A stretch of 64,000 nt of DNA from Kitasatospora sp. NBC_01287 (GTDB taxonomy: Bacteria; Actinomycetota; Actinomycetes; Streptomycetales; Streptomycetaceae), in the NCBI RefSeq assembly GCF_026340565.1, contig NZ_JAPEPB010000001.1:2890501-2954500 (forward strand), written 5' to 3'. The notes under the pieces are model-generated. The model made no database searches and was not told the origin of the DNA. It saw only the letters and a program-made list of their open reading frames with translations. This document shows, in pieces, positions 42,266 through 51,407 of the stretch (position 1 is the stretch's first letter; each line of letters begins with the position of its first letter). Position numbers and translations under genes: made by a program.

Positions 42266-44200
42266 TCAGGCGTCGACCCGTGCGGACCGCTGGTCGAGGC
42301 GGGCGACCAGCGCGGTGACCTGGCGGGCGATGTCCGGGCCGGTGAGCCCGATCTCGGCCATGATCTCCTCGCGCTTGGCGTGGTCCAGGAACTCCTGCGG
42401 GATGCCGAAGTCGCGCAGCGGCAGGTCCACCTCGGCGTCCCGCAGCGCCTGCGCGATCGCCGAGCCGACGCCGCCGGCCCGCCCGTTGTCCTCGACCGTG
42501 ACGACCACCCGGTGCTCGGCGGCCAGGCCGGGCAGTGCGGCGTCCACCGGCTTGACCCAGCGCGGGTCGATCACGGTGGAACTGATCCCCTGGGCGTCCA
42601 GCAGCGCGGCGGCCTCCAGGCAGAGCGGGGCCAGCGCGCCGACCGAGACGATCAGCACGTCCGCCCGGTGCCCGCCCTCGACCGGGGCCCGCGGGGCGAG
42701 GGGCTCGGCGCTGCCGCGCAGCACGTCCATCCCGCCGATCCGGCCGAGCGCGGCGACCGCCGGGCCGACCGAGCCCTTGGAGTAGCGCACCACGGTCGGC
42801 GCGTCGGTCACCTCGACCGCCTCGCGCAGCTGCGCGCGCAGCTGGTCGGCGTCCCGCGGGGCGGCCAGCCGCAGGCCGGGCACCACTTGCAGGATCGACA
42901 TGTCCCACATGCCGTTGTGCGAGGCGCCGTCGGTGCCGGTGACCCCGGCGCGGTCCAGCACGAAGGTGACGCCGACCCGGTGCAGGGCCACGTCCATCAG
43001 CACCTGGTCGAAGGCCCGGTTGAGGAAGGTCGCGTAGACCGCGACCACCGGGTGCAGGCCGGCGGTGGCCAGGCCCGCCGCCGAGACGGCCGCGTGCTGC
43101 TCGGCGATGCCGACGTCGAAGGTGCGCTTCGGGAAGGCCTTGGCGAAGTCGGCCAGGCCCACCGGGTGCAGCATCGCGGCGGTGATCGCCACGATGTCCT
43201 CGCGCTCGCGGCCCAGCGCCACCATCTCCTCGCCGAACACCGAGGTCCAGTCCTTGCTGGAGCTCTTCACCGGCCGGCCGGTGTCCGGGTCGATCACGCC
43301 GACCGCGTGGAAGCGGTCCTCGTCGTTCTGCAGCGCGGCGTGGTAGCCGCGGCCCTTCTCGGTGATGCAGTGCACGATCACCGGGCCGCCGAAGCCGCGG
43401 GCCTTGCGCAGCGCGGACTCCAGGGCGGTGATGTCGTGGCCGTCGATCGGGCCGAGGTACTTCAGGCCCAGGTCCTCGAACATGCCCTGCGGCGCGATGA
43501 AGTCCTTCAGGCCCTTCTTGGCGCCGTGCAGCGCGCCGGCCAGCGGCTGGCCGAGCACCGGGGTGCGCTGCAGGGTGTCGCGGCCCCAGGTGAGGAAGCG
43601 CTCGTAGCCCTGGGTGGTGCGCAGCGTGGTGAGGTGGTTGGCCAGGCCGCCGATGGTCGGCGAGTAGGAGCGCTCGTTGTCGTTGACCACGATCACCACC
43701 GGGCGGTCCCTGCCGTCGGCGATGTTGTTCAGCGCCTCCCAGGCCATGCCGCCGGTCAGCGCGCCGTCGCCGGTGACCGCGACCACCGGGCAGTCGGTCA
43801 GGCCGCGCAGCTGGTTGGCCTTGGCGATGCCGTCGGCGTAACCGAGCACGGTGGAGGCGTGCGAGTTCTCGATCACGTCGTGCTCGGACTCGGCCCGGGA
43901 CGGGTAGCCGGAGAGGCCGCCCTTCATCTTCAGCCGGCTGAAGTCCTGCCGGCCGGTGAGCAGCTTGTGCACGTAGGACTGGTGCCCGGTGTCGAAGAGG
44001 ATCCGCTCGCGCGGGGAGTCGAAGACCCGGTGCAGGGCGATGGTCAGCTCGACCACCCCGAGGTTGGGGCCCAGGTGTCCGCCGGTCTTGGCGACCTCCT
44101 CGATCAGGAAGCCCCGGATCTCCTCGGCCAGGGCAGCCAGCTGCCCCGGGGAGAGCCGGTCGAGATCGCGCGGTCCCCGAATGCGGGTCAGCAGGGGCAC
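42266..44200 (-). CDS. dxs: 1-deoxy-D-xylulose-5-phosphate synthase
   Basis: Thiamine-diphosphate enzyme joining pyruvate and glyceraldehyde 3-phosphate, entry to the MEP isoprenoid pathway. 644 aa. Signatures: [12 protein letters not shown] (residue 42), [16 protein letters not shown], the ThDP/Mg motif [16 protein letters not shown] (near 147-162), and the second-half transketolase motifs [10 protein letters not shown] and [14 protein letters not shown] start (complement of 44198-44200) after AGGAGGAACGG. Streptomycetes often carry two dxs copies; this locus matches the S. coelicolor SCO6013 position from memory. Confidence 0.96.
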   Translation of the reverse strand: MPLLTRIRGPRDLDRLSPGQLAALAEEIRGFLIEEVAKTGGHLGPNLGVVELTIALHRVFDSPRERILFDTGHQSYVHKLLTGRQDFSRLKMKGGLSGYPSRAESEHDVIENSHASTVLGYADGIAKANQLRGLTDCPVVAVTGDGALTGGMAWEALNNIADGRDRPVVIVVNDNERSYSPTIGGLANHLTTLRTTQGYERFLTWGRDTLQRTPVLGQPLAGALHGAKKGLKDFIAPQGMFEDLGLKYLGPIDGHDITALESALRKARGFGGPVIVHCITEKGRGYHAALQNDEDRFHAVGVIDPDTGRPVKSSSKDWTSVFGEEMVALGREREDIVAITAAMLHPVGLADFAKAFPKRTFDVGIAEQHAAVSAAGLATAGLHPVVAVYATFLNRAFDQVLMDVALHRVGVTFVLDRAGVTGTDGASHNGMWDMSILQVVPGLRLAAPRDADQLRAQLREAVEVTDAPTVVRYSKGSVGPAVAALGRIGGMDVLRGSAEPLAPRAPVEGGHRADVLIVSVGALAPLCLEAAALLDAQGISSTVIDPRWVKPVDAALPGLAAEHRVVVTVEDNGRAGGVGSAIAQALRDAEVDLPLRDFGIPQEFLDHAKREEIMAEIGLTGPDIARQVTALVARLDQRSARVDA

Positions 44201-44323
44201 CCGTTCCTCCTCTGTCGGTACGTGTCCGGGCAGGCTGTCGGACTACCCAGCTGGTCGAGTCTAATGTCCACCCGTCGGACACTCTGCGGCGCGGGGCGCC
44301 TTCACCGCTCCCACCAGGCGTGC

Positions 44324-44369
44324 GAAGACCCGGGACGGGCCCCTTGGTTCGGGCGCGTCCCGGGTCTTC
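44324..44369 (-). terminator. terminator of the xylFGH operon
   Basis: 14-bp perfect stem (GAAGACCCGGGACG at 44324-44337 with 44356-44369), 18-nt loop, 54 nt after the permease stop. Confidence 0.8.
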
Positions 44370-44423
44370 ACCGCGGACGCCGGGCGAGGGCGGCGGCGGT
44401 CGGTGCGATCAGCAGCGGCCGGG

Positions 44424-45713
44424 TCAGCCGCGGCCGGAGGACTTCTGGGTCCGGCGGGAGACGGAGTCCAGCACCACCGCGGCCAGCAGCACCGCACCGG
44501 TGATCATGTACTGGATGGACTGGCTGATGCCCTGCAGGTCCAGGCCGGTGACGATGGACTGGATCACCAGCATGCCGAGCAGCGCCGACCAGGTCTTGCC
44601 GCGGCCGCCGAAGAGGCTGGTGCCGCCGATGACGGCCGCCGCGATCGAGTTCATCAGCACGTTGCCGCTGCCCAGCTGCTTGTCCGCGAACCCGGCCTGC
44701 GAGGCGATGAAGAGACCGCCGACCGCGGCCAGACCGGCCGAGATCATGAAGACCGAGATCCGCACCCGGGCCACGTTGATGCCGGCCCGGCGGGCCGCCT
44801 CCACGCCACCGCCGACCGCGAAGACCTTGCGGCCGTAGGAGGTGCGGCGCAGCACGAAGTCGGTGGCGACGACCACACCGAGGAAGACCACCAGCGCCAG
44901 CGGCAGGCCGCGGTCCTGGTTGAGGGTGTAGGCGGCGCCGAAGGCCAGCACCGCCAGCACCGCGGCGCGCAGCGCGATCTCGCTGACCGGCCGGGCGGGC
45001 AGGCCGGCCTCGCGGCGGCTCCTGGCGCCCAGCAGCGCGGCGGCCAGGTAGCCGGCCACGCTGATCGCGGCCAGCGCGTAGGCGGCGGCGACGTCGGCGA
45101 AGAAGTAGTTGTCCAGGTGGGCGATGAAGCCGTTCGGGATGTTGTTGAGCGTCCCGGTGTTGCCCATCACGTAGCCCTGCAGGCCGCTCCAGGCGAGCAG
45201 GCCGGCCAGCGTCACGACGAAGGCGGGCACGCCGATCTTGGCGAAGAAGAAGCCGTGCAGCGCGCCGATGGCCAGCGCGGCCAGCACGGCCAGGATCGCC
45301 GCCAGGTACTCGTTGACGCCGTGCTGGATGGAGAGCACCGCGGAGACCGCGGCCGAGACGCCGGCCACCGAGCCGAGCGAGAGGTCGATCTCGCCGAGCA
45401 GCAGCACGAAGACGATGCCGACCGAGATCAGGCCGGGGCCGGCGATGTAGAGGGTGATGTTGGAGAGGTTGCCGGCGGTCAGGAAGTTGCCGGTGATCAC
45501 CTGGAAGATGGTGGCGATCAGGATCAGTCCGAGCACCACCGGTATCGAACCGAGGTCGCCGGAGCGCAGCTTGCGCTTGAACTCGCCGAGGTAGCCGGCG
45601 AAGCCCTGCTCGCGGACCAGCAGGCGGGGGTCCGCGGCGGGGATGGGCGCCGCGCTGTCGGAGGTCGTCTGGGTCACAGTGGGAGCCTTCTGGGTGGTGG
45701 CGTGCTTGCTCAC
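44424..45713 (-). CDS. xylH: sugar ABC transporter permease (XylH type)
   Basis: 429 aa, about ten transmembrane segments; BPD_transp_2 family (RbsC/XylH) with LGEIDLSLGSVAG and the C-terminal GISQSIQYMITGAVLL. GTG start (complement of 45711-45713) overlaps the xylG stop by 4 bp; a longer frame upstream is xylG in another frame. Together with XylF and XylG it should import a pentose, most likely xylose, as described for the S. coelicolor homologues (SCO6009-6011, from memory). Confidence 0.93.
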   Translation of the reverse strand: MSKHATTQKAPTVTQTTSDSAAPIPAADPRLLVREQGFAGYLGEFKRKLRSGDLGSIPVVLGLILIATIFQVITGNFLTAGNLSNITLYIAGPGLISVGIVFVLLLGEIDLSLGSVAGVSAAVSAVLSIQHGVNEYLAAILAVLAALAIGALHGFFFAKIGVPAFVVTLAGLLAWSGLQGYVMGNTGTLNNIPNGFIAHLDNYFFADVAAAYALAAISVAGYLAAALLGARSRREAGLPARPVSEIALRAAVLAVLAFGAAYTLNQDRGLPLALVVFLGVVVATDFVLRRTSYGRKVFAVGGGVEAARRAGINVARVRISVFMISAGLAAVGGLFIASQAGFADKQLGSGNVLMNSIAAAVIGGTSLFGGRGKTWSALLGMLVIQSIVTGLDLQGISQSIQYMITGAVLLAAVVLDSVSRRTQKSSGRG

Positions 45714-46519
45714 TTGGTCGCCTCCGCGCCGGCCTTGACGGTCGCGTCGGCGACGCGGGCCTGACGGCGGGTCACCGCGTTGTCGGTGGCGCCGGTGATG
45801 GCCGAGATGATCGTCTCGTGGCTGGTGCCGGCGACCGGGAAGACGCCGTTGTTGCGGCCCAGCCGCAGCACCGCGACCTGGTCGGCGACCGCGCGCACGT
45901 CCGCCATGTTGTGGCTGATCAGGATCACGCCCAGGCCCCGGTCGCGGAGCCGCTCGACCAGGTCGAGCACCTGGGCGGTCTGCTCGACGCCGAGGGCGGC
46001 GGTCGGCTCGTCCAGGATCACGACCTTCGGGTCGCCGATCAGCGCGCGGGCGATGGCGACCACCTGGCGCTGGCCGCCGGAGAGCGCGGCGACCGGGATC
46101 CGCACACTGGGGATCCGGATCGAGAGCGTGTCGAGCAGTTCCTTGGCGCGCTTCTCCATCGCCACCTCGTCGAGCCGGCCGCCGCGGGTCAGCTCGCGGC
46201 CGAGGAAGAGGTTGGCGACCACGTCGAGGTTGTCGCAGAGCGCGAGGTCCTGGTAGACCGTCGCGACGCCCAGCGCCTGGGCGTCCTGCGGACGGTTCAG
46301 GTGCACCGGACGGCCGGCCCACTCGATGACGCCCTCGTCGATCGGGTGCACCCCGGCGATCGTCTTGACCAGGGTGGACTTGCCGGCGCCGTTGTCGCCG
46401 ACCAGGGCGACCACCTGGCCGGCGTGCACCTCCAACTCCACGTCGGTCAGCACCTGGACGGCGCCGAACCGCTTGGAGACGCCGCGCAGGGCGAGAACGG
46501 GTATGTCTGTCTGAACCAT
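45710..46519 (-). CDS. xylG: sugar ABC transporter ATP-binding protein (XylG type)
   Basis: 269 aa, one ATPase domain instead of the two of E. coli XylG, which is the usual actinobacterial form and would work as a homodimer. Walker A GDNGAGKST (residues 41-49), Q-loop TVYQDLALC, signature LSGGQRQ, Walker B VVILDEPTAALG, H-loop LISHN. ATG at 46519 after AAAGGAG. 132 nt downstream of xylF across a hairpin and 4-bp overlap with xylH. Confidence 0.95.
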   Translation of the reverse strand: MVQTDIPVLALRGVSKRFGAVQVLTDVELEVHAGQVVALVGDNGAGKSTLVKTIAGVHPIDEGVIEWAGRPVHLNRPQDAQALGVATVYQDLALCDNLDVVANLFLGRELTRGGRLDEVAMEKRAKELLDTLSIRIPSVRIPVAALSGGQRQVVAIARALIGDPKVVILDEPTAALGVEQTAQVLDLVERLRDRGLGVILISHNMADVRAVADQVAVLRLGRNNGVFPVAGTSHETIISAITGATDNAVTRRQARVADATVKAGAEATK

Positions 46520-46596
46520 CGGTGGCTCCTTTGGGGACTCAAGGGGCGCACGCGCAGCTCAGCAGGGCTACCGCACGCCGAAGTGCCGACGGGGCC

Positions 46597-46622
46597 GGCC
46601 GGCCCGCTGCTGCGGCCCGGCC
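46597..46622 (-). terminator. attenuating hairpin between xylF and xylG
   Basis: 11-bp stem with one mismatch (46597-46607 with 46612-46622), 4-nt loop. Hairpins at this place in ABC operons often raise binding-protein mRNA over the membrane subunits. Confidence 0.5.
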
Positions 46623-46651
46623 GACTGCGTCGCTTGCTGAAGGCGCGTCCG

Positions 46652-47755
46652 CTACTGGATGTTCGCGGCCTTGCAGGCGTCGGCGTACTGGGCGGTGCAG
46701 ATGTCCGAGGCCTTGTAGAGGCCGTCGGCGATCACGGTGGACTCGATGTTCTTCTTGGTCACCACGACCGGGGTCAGCAGCAGCGAGGGGATGTTCTGGC
46801 CGCCGCTCGGGGTGGTCGAGGTGGCGGTGCCGGTCACGTCCACGCCGTGCAGCAGGTCGACGGCGACGGTGGCGGCGCCCTCGGCCTCCGGCTTGTAGGC
46901 CTTGTAGATGGTGTAGGCCTGGTCGCCGGTCAGGATCCGCTGGATGGCGTCGGAGGCCGCGTCCTGGCCGCCGACCGGCATGTTGTTGATGCCCTGGGCC
47001 TTCAGCGCGGTGATGATGGCGGCGGCCATGCCGTCGTTGGCGGAGTAGACGGCCTGGAAGCCGGTCTTGCCGAGCGCGGTGATCGCGGCACCCATCTTCT
47101 GGCTGGCGACGGTGGGCTTCCACTCGCCGGACTGCTCGTAGACGACCTTGCCGACACCGGTGTCGAGCACCTTGTGGGCGCCGGCCTTGAACTGACCCGC
47201 GTTCGGGTCGGCGTCGTCACCGTTGATCATGACGATGTTCGAGGTCTTGGGGTCGCCGCCGTTCGCGGTGATCGCGTCGATCAGCGCCTGGCCCTGCAGC
47301 TCGCCGACCTTCTCGTTGTCGAAGGAGATGTACGCGGCGACGGGGCCGGTGGCCAGCCGGTCGTACGCGATGACCTTGACGCCCTTCGCCTGCGCCTGGG
47401 TGACCCAGGAGGCGGTACCGGTGGCGTCGACCGCGTCCAGCAGGATCACCTTGACGCCCTGCGAGACCAGGGTGTCGAACTGCTGCTTCTGGGTCGCCGC
47501 GTCACCGTTGGCGTTGTTGTACTTGACGGTGCAGTCGGCGCAGAGGTCCTTCACCTTGGCCGTGATCAGCGGCTTGTCGAAGGACTCGTAGCGGACCGAC
47601 GAGGAGTTCTCGGGGAGGAGCAGGCCGATGGTCTTGTTGTCGCCCGAGCTCGCGGAGTTCGAGCTGCTGCTACCCGCCTTGCCGCACGCGGCCAAGGTGA
47701 GGGCCATCGAGACCGCAGCGGTTCCGACGACGACGCGACGCATCATTGCGTTCAT
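46652..47755 (-). CDS. xylF: sugar ABC transporter substrate-binding lipoprotein (XylF type)
   Basis: 367 aa from ATG 47755 (AGGGAGG upstream; the frame is open further but without similarity). Signal peptide and lipobox LAAC (Cys24), then a Ser-rich spacer and a type I periplasmic-binding fold of the RbsB/XylF group (TIGLLLPENSSSVRYESFDKP; ILLDAVDATGT; VIAYDRLATG; YSANDGMAAA). Extracytoplasmic, captures the sugar for XylGH. Preceded by about 200 bp without a gene, containing the probable operator and promoter. Confidence 0.94.
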   Translation of the reverse strand: MNAMMRRVVVGTAAVSMALTLAACGKAGSSSSNSASSGDNKTIGLLLPENSSSVRYESFDKPLITAKVKDLCADCTVKYNNANGDAATQKQQFDTLVSQGVKVILLDAVDATGTASWVTQAQAKGVKVIAYDRLATGPVAAYISFDNEKVGELQGQALIDAITANGGDPKTSNIVMINGDDADPNAGQFKAGAHKVLDTGVGKVVYEQSGEWKPTVASQKMGAAITALGKTGFQAVYSANDGMAAAIITALKAQGINNMPVGGQDAASDAIQRILTGDQAYTIYKAYKPEAEGAATVAVDLLHGVDVTGTATSTTPSGGQNIPSLLLTPVVVTKKNIESTVIADGLYKASDICTAQYADACKAANIQ

Positions 47756-47825
47756 GTGGGGGGAGCCTCCCTGACAGAGCCGCAACATCGCGGCGAGGTG
47801 GAAGGGAGTCAACCCGCCACCTCGC

Positions 47826-47837
47826 GTTGCCGTCAAC
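47826..47837 (-). promoter_or_regulatory. candidate ROK operator upstream of xylF
   Basis: GTTGCCGTCAAC is a short dyad (GTTG/CAAC arms) about 70 nt before xylF; a second GTCAAC half-like site lies at 47808-47813. Position between the ROK gene and xylF suits control of xylFGH by the ROK protein. No experimental motif was used. Confidence 0.3.
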
Positions 47838-47956
47838 AAGTAAACCCAGTGCTCGGAGGATCCAAATCCTTTCGTTATCTTCCTGAAGGCTAAGCCGAGA
47901 CCAAACTGTCCGACCATGTCCACTTTCGTCCCTCTTGTGCGAGGGACGACACCGCG

Positions 47957-49159
47957 TCAGGCGCGCCGGCTCCCCACCGCCACGCCGTGTCCGATTGCGC
48001 CGGTTTCACCCATCTCACTCATCACCAGGGCCAGCGCGCCCAGGACTTCGGCCCGGCCACCCAGCGTGCCCGGCACGATGGAGAGCTGACGTGCGGCGGA
48101 GGGGATCGCATACCGGGCCACCGAGTCCCGGATCGGGGAAAGCACCAGCTCACCGGCCTCGGCGAGGTCGCCGCCGAGGATCACCCGGCGCGGGTTGAGC
48201 AGGTTGCACAGGGTCGCCACCCCGGTCCCGATCTGCCGGCCGGCGTCCGCGATCACCCGGCGGCAGCCGAGGTCGCCCTGCTGGGCCAGCTGGACCACCT
48301 CGGAGAGGTTCAGCTCCCGGTCGTGACTCGCGTTCAAGAGGTTGAGCAGGTAGCGGGAGCCGACGAAGGTCTCCAGGCAGCCCCGGTTGCCGCAGCGGCA
48401 GACCGGCCCGGACTCGTCCAGCGTGATGTGCCCGATCTCGCCGGCCGTGCCACCGGGGCCCCGGTAGATCTGGCCGTTGATCACCAGTCCGGCCCCCACC
48501 CCGCTGGCCACCTTGATGTACGCCAGGTCGCCCAGCCCCCGCCCCGCGCCCCAGACCAGCTCGCCGAGCGCGCCGAGGTTGGCGTCGTTGTCGACGTACA
48601 CCTCCATGCCCAGCCGCTGGGCCAGCTCGCGGCCCGGCGCGATGCCGGTCCAGCCCGGCAGGATCGCGGTGGAGCCGAGCGCGCCGGTCTCCACGTCGAT
48701 CGGGCCCGGCACCCCCAGCCCCACCCCGATCACCTTGTCGGCCCGGAACCCGGCCTGCGTCAGCAACCGCGCCACCAGGGCCTCGGCCCGGGCGAAGCCC
48801 TGCTCGGCGGAGACGTCCACGTTCATCGGCTCGCTCTCCTCGGCGAGCACCCGGTGCGCCAGGTTGCCCACCGCCACCCGCAGGTGGGAGTGGCCGAAGT
48901 CGACGCCGACCACGATCCCGGCGTCCCCGCTGAGCGAGACGCTGCGGGCCCGGCGCCCGCCGGAGGAGGTGTCGGCCACCACCACCGTGCCGCCCTCCTT
49001 GAGCTCGCGCACGATGTTGGAGACCGTCGCCGCCGAGAGCCCGGTGGCCCGGGCGATCTCGGCCTGGGTGAGCGAGCCCGCCATCCGCACCGCGCGCAGC
49101 ACCCGTTCGAGATTGGCCCGGTGCAGCGAGGACTGCGAACCCGGCGTATCCATGGACAT
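47957..49159 (-). CDS. rok7B7: ROK-family transcription regulator (Rok7B7-like)
   Basis: 400 aa. N-terminal winged helix (about 20-60: RAVRMAGSLTQAEIARATGLSAATVSNIVREL) fused to a ROK sugar-kinase-like domain with VGVDFGHSH, VYVDNDANLGALGE, and the zinc motif CRCGNRGCLE. Start at ATG 49159 with AAGGAGG (an upstream in-frame start is less likely). The gene is next to xylFGH, the same layout as S. coelicolor rok7B7 (SCO6008), a pleiotropic regulator of xylose transport, carbon control and antibiotic production. Orthology is from neighbourhood and sequence impression. Confidence 0.88.
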   Translation of the reverse strand: MSMDTPGSQSSLHRANLERVLRAVRMAGSLTQAEIARATGLSAATVSNIVRELKEGGTVVVADTSSGGRRARSVSLSGDAGIVVGVDFGHSHLRVAVGNLAHRVLAEESEPMNVDVSAEQGFARAEALVARLLTQAGFRADKVIGVGLGVPGPIDVETGALGSTAILPGWTGIAPGRELAQRLGMEVYVDNDANLGALGELVWGAGRGLGDLAYIKVASGVGAGLVINGQIYRGPGGTAGEIGHITLDESGPVCRCGNRGCLETFVGSRYLLNLLNASHDRELNLSEVVQLAQQGDLGCRRVIADAGRQIGTGVATLCNLLNPRRVILGGDLAEAGELVLSPIRDSVARYAIPSAARQLSIVPGTLGGRAEVLGALALVMSEMGETGAIGHGVAVGSRRA

Positions 49160-49403
49160 GAATCGACCTCCTTCGGGCGCGGGCACCCGACGGTCCCCCG
49201 CCCCACCGCGCCGTTGCGGAAAACAGCACCTTCAACTTCTGAACTCTATGCCGAGCGAAGTCCGGGGAGCCGCGTCAAGACGGCAACCGGGATCGCCGTG
49301 AAGCTCAACGGCGGCTCAGTCGCGCCGTCGGACCGGGCCGCGCGCCCCCGCCGGGCGCGTCCGCGGCGGACCTGGGACCGCCCGAAAATCGCGCACCTCT
49401 ACG

Positions 49404-51275
49404 ATGTCCCTTAATTCTCAGCCGCCCAGCCAGTCTCCCGCGCCGCACGGCCCGGGAGGGGCGGCCATCGGACGGACAATGACGGGGCATCACATGGCAG
49501 GGGATCAGCCCAGTGCGGGCTTCGGGTCGCAGGACCCGGCAGGCGGGCAGGGCGGCGTACCGCCGCGGCCGGGAGTCGACCCGGCGGCGGTCGCGGACCA
49601 GATGACGCAGCTCGACGGCTCGGCGATCCCCGCCCAGGCGGCACCGCCGGGCGCACCCGTGACCCCGGGGGCAGCGCCGGGCGCTCCCGGCCTGAGCTAC
49701 CAGCCGACCGCCCCCGCCTTCCCCGCGCAGGGCACCCCGCCGCCGCCCGGCGCGCCGGTCGGCCCCTACGACCCGCAGCCCTCCTACGGCTACCCGCAGC
49801 AGGCGCCGCCCGCTCCGGCCTACGGCGCCCAGCAGGGCGGCTACCCCCCGCCGCCGCAGACCGGCTACCCGGCCCCGCCGCAGTTCGGGCAGCAGCAGCC
49901 CGGCCCGGCCTACGGCGGCTTCCCCGGCCCCGGCCCGGTCCAGCCCCCCTCGCCACCGGTCAAGCAGCGCAACCCGGTGATGGTCTTCGGCGCGGTCGCC
50001 GGCAGCGTGCTGGCGGTCGCCATCGTGATCGGCCTGGTGGTGCTGTTCACCGGCAACACGCCGAAGAACAACACCTCCGGCGGCACCACCGGCGGCGGGG
50101 GCGGGGGCGGCGGCACCAGCACCACCGGGCAGCTCGCCGTCTCCTGGAACGTGCCGAAGGCCGACGGCAGCACCACCGACCTGCGCACCCTGGGCGACTG
50201 GGTCACCGACAAGCTGGTCATCCGCGGCGACTCCACCGCGCTGACCGCCTACAACCTGAGCGACGGCAAGGTGGCCTGGACGCTGAAGGCGCCGGACGGC
50301 ACCAAGGCCTTCTGCAGCATGTCCAAGGCCGTCAACAAGAACAACATCGGCGGCGTCAGCTTCAACCTCGGCGACGACGACTGCGCGGCGGTCGGCGCGA
50401 TCGACGCCACCACGGGGCGCCTGATCTACAAGGTCGGCTCGCCGCTGAGCAGCAAGAGCTTCGGCACCCAGGTCACCGTGACCGACACCACGCTGGCCGC
50501 CGCCAGCGGCTCGCTGCTGGCGGGCTACAACCTGACCGACGGCTCGAACGTCTGGTCCTACAAGGACCGCGGCCAGTACTGCTCGGACAACGCGGACGCC
50601 GCCGACACCGTCGTGGTGGTCAGCGACTACTGCTCGGACACCGACACCAAGCAGGCCCTGCTGGTGCTGGACGCCAACACCGGCAAGACCACCCAGTCCT
50701 TCAGCCTGGGCGACAACGAGCGGCTCACCAACATCGTCTCGGCCAAGCCGCTGGTGGTGCAGATCTCCAACGGCTACGACAACGACTACTTCGTCGGCGT
50801 CGACTCCTCCGGCAACGCCGAGGCCAAGATCCCGCTGAAGACCACCGGCGAGGACCGGCTGCAGCTCTCCGCCTACTCCGACCCGATGACCAAGAGCCTG
50901 GTGCTCGGCAACACCCTCTACGTCGAGGTGGACAACAGCGGCAAGACCTCGATCCGGGCCATCGACCTGGTCGGCGGCAAGACCCTGTGGACCGTCGACG
51001 GCGGCGCCCAGAGCGGCCTGCGGCTGGTGGACAAGACCTCCACCAGCACGCCGACCGCGATCGCCATGAACGGCTACGGCAAGGGCGCCCAGGTGGTCAC
51101 GCTCAGCCCCACCGACGGCAGCGTGACCCAGGTCGAGAGCTTCAGCAGCAAGTCCAGCGACGACAGCTTCCTCACCTTCCAGGACTCGCAGGTGCTGCTC
51201 TCGGACGCCGGTCCGGTGCTGACCATCCCGCAGCTGCCGGTGGACTCCACCATCACGATGTACACGAAGCACTGA
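49404..51275 (+). CDS. PQQ-repeat (beta-propeller) membrane-anchored protein
   Basis: 623 aa. Long Pro/Gly/Tyr/Gln-rich cytosolic N-terminus (about 1-185), one transmembrane segment (about 190-212, VFGAVAGSVLAVAIVIGLVV), a poly-Gly linker, and an extracellular PQQ-like propeller (repeats such as YNLSDGKVAWTL, IDATTGRLIYKV, YNLTDGSNVWSY, IDLVGGKTLWTV). No quinone-ligand residues stand out, so it is probably a structural or sensor propeller. Divergent from the ROK gene. Start uncertain: ATG 49404 has no ribosome site; ATG 49479 or 49494 are alternatives. Confidence 0.78.
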   Translation: MSLNSQPPSQSPAPHGPGGAAIGRTMTGHHMAGDQPSAGFGSQDPAGGQGGVPPRPGVDPAAVADQMTQLDGSAIPAQAAPPGAPVTPGAAPGAPGLSYQPTAPAFPAQGTPPPPGAPVGPYDPQPSYGYPQQAPPAPAYGAQQGGYPPPPQTGYPAPPQFGQQQPGPAYGGFPGPGPVQPPSPPVKQRNPVMVFGAVAGSVLAVAIVIGLVVLFTGNTPKNNTSGGTTGGGGGGGGTSTTGQLAVSWNVPKADGSTTDLRTLGDWVTDKLVIRGDSTALTAYNLSDGKVAWTLKAPDGTKAFCSMSKAVNKNNIGGVSFNLGDDDCAAVGAIDATTGRLIYKVGSPLSSKSFGTQVTVTDTTLAAASGSLLAGYNLTDGSNVWSYKDRGQYCSDNADAADTVVVVSDYCSDTDTKQALLVLDANTGKTTQSFSLGDNERLTNIVSAKPLVVQISNGYDNDYFVGVDSSGNAEAKIPLKTTGEDRLQLSAYSDPMTKSLVLGNTLYVEVDNSGKTSIRAIDLVGGKTLWTVDGGAQSGLRLVDKTSTSTPTAIAMNGYGKGAQVVTLSPTDGSVTQVESFSSKSSDDSFLTFQDSQVLLSDAGPVLTIPQLPVDSTITMYTKH

Positions 51276-51300
51276 CCCCCGGTCACCCTGGGTCGTACCC

Positions 51301-51331
51301 GGAGCCCGCCGCGAGCACCGCGGCGGGCTCC
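51301..51331 (+). terminator. terminator after the PQQ-repeat gene
   Basis: 13-bp perfect stem (51301-51313 with 51319-51331), 5-nt loop, 25 nt after the stop. Confidence 0.82.
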
Positions 51332-51407
51332 GGGACGAACCGCTCGGGGCCGGGTCGGGCGACGTGGGAGGATTCGGGCCAAGAAGCCTGACGAAGGAGT
51401 CCTGCGA

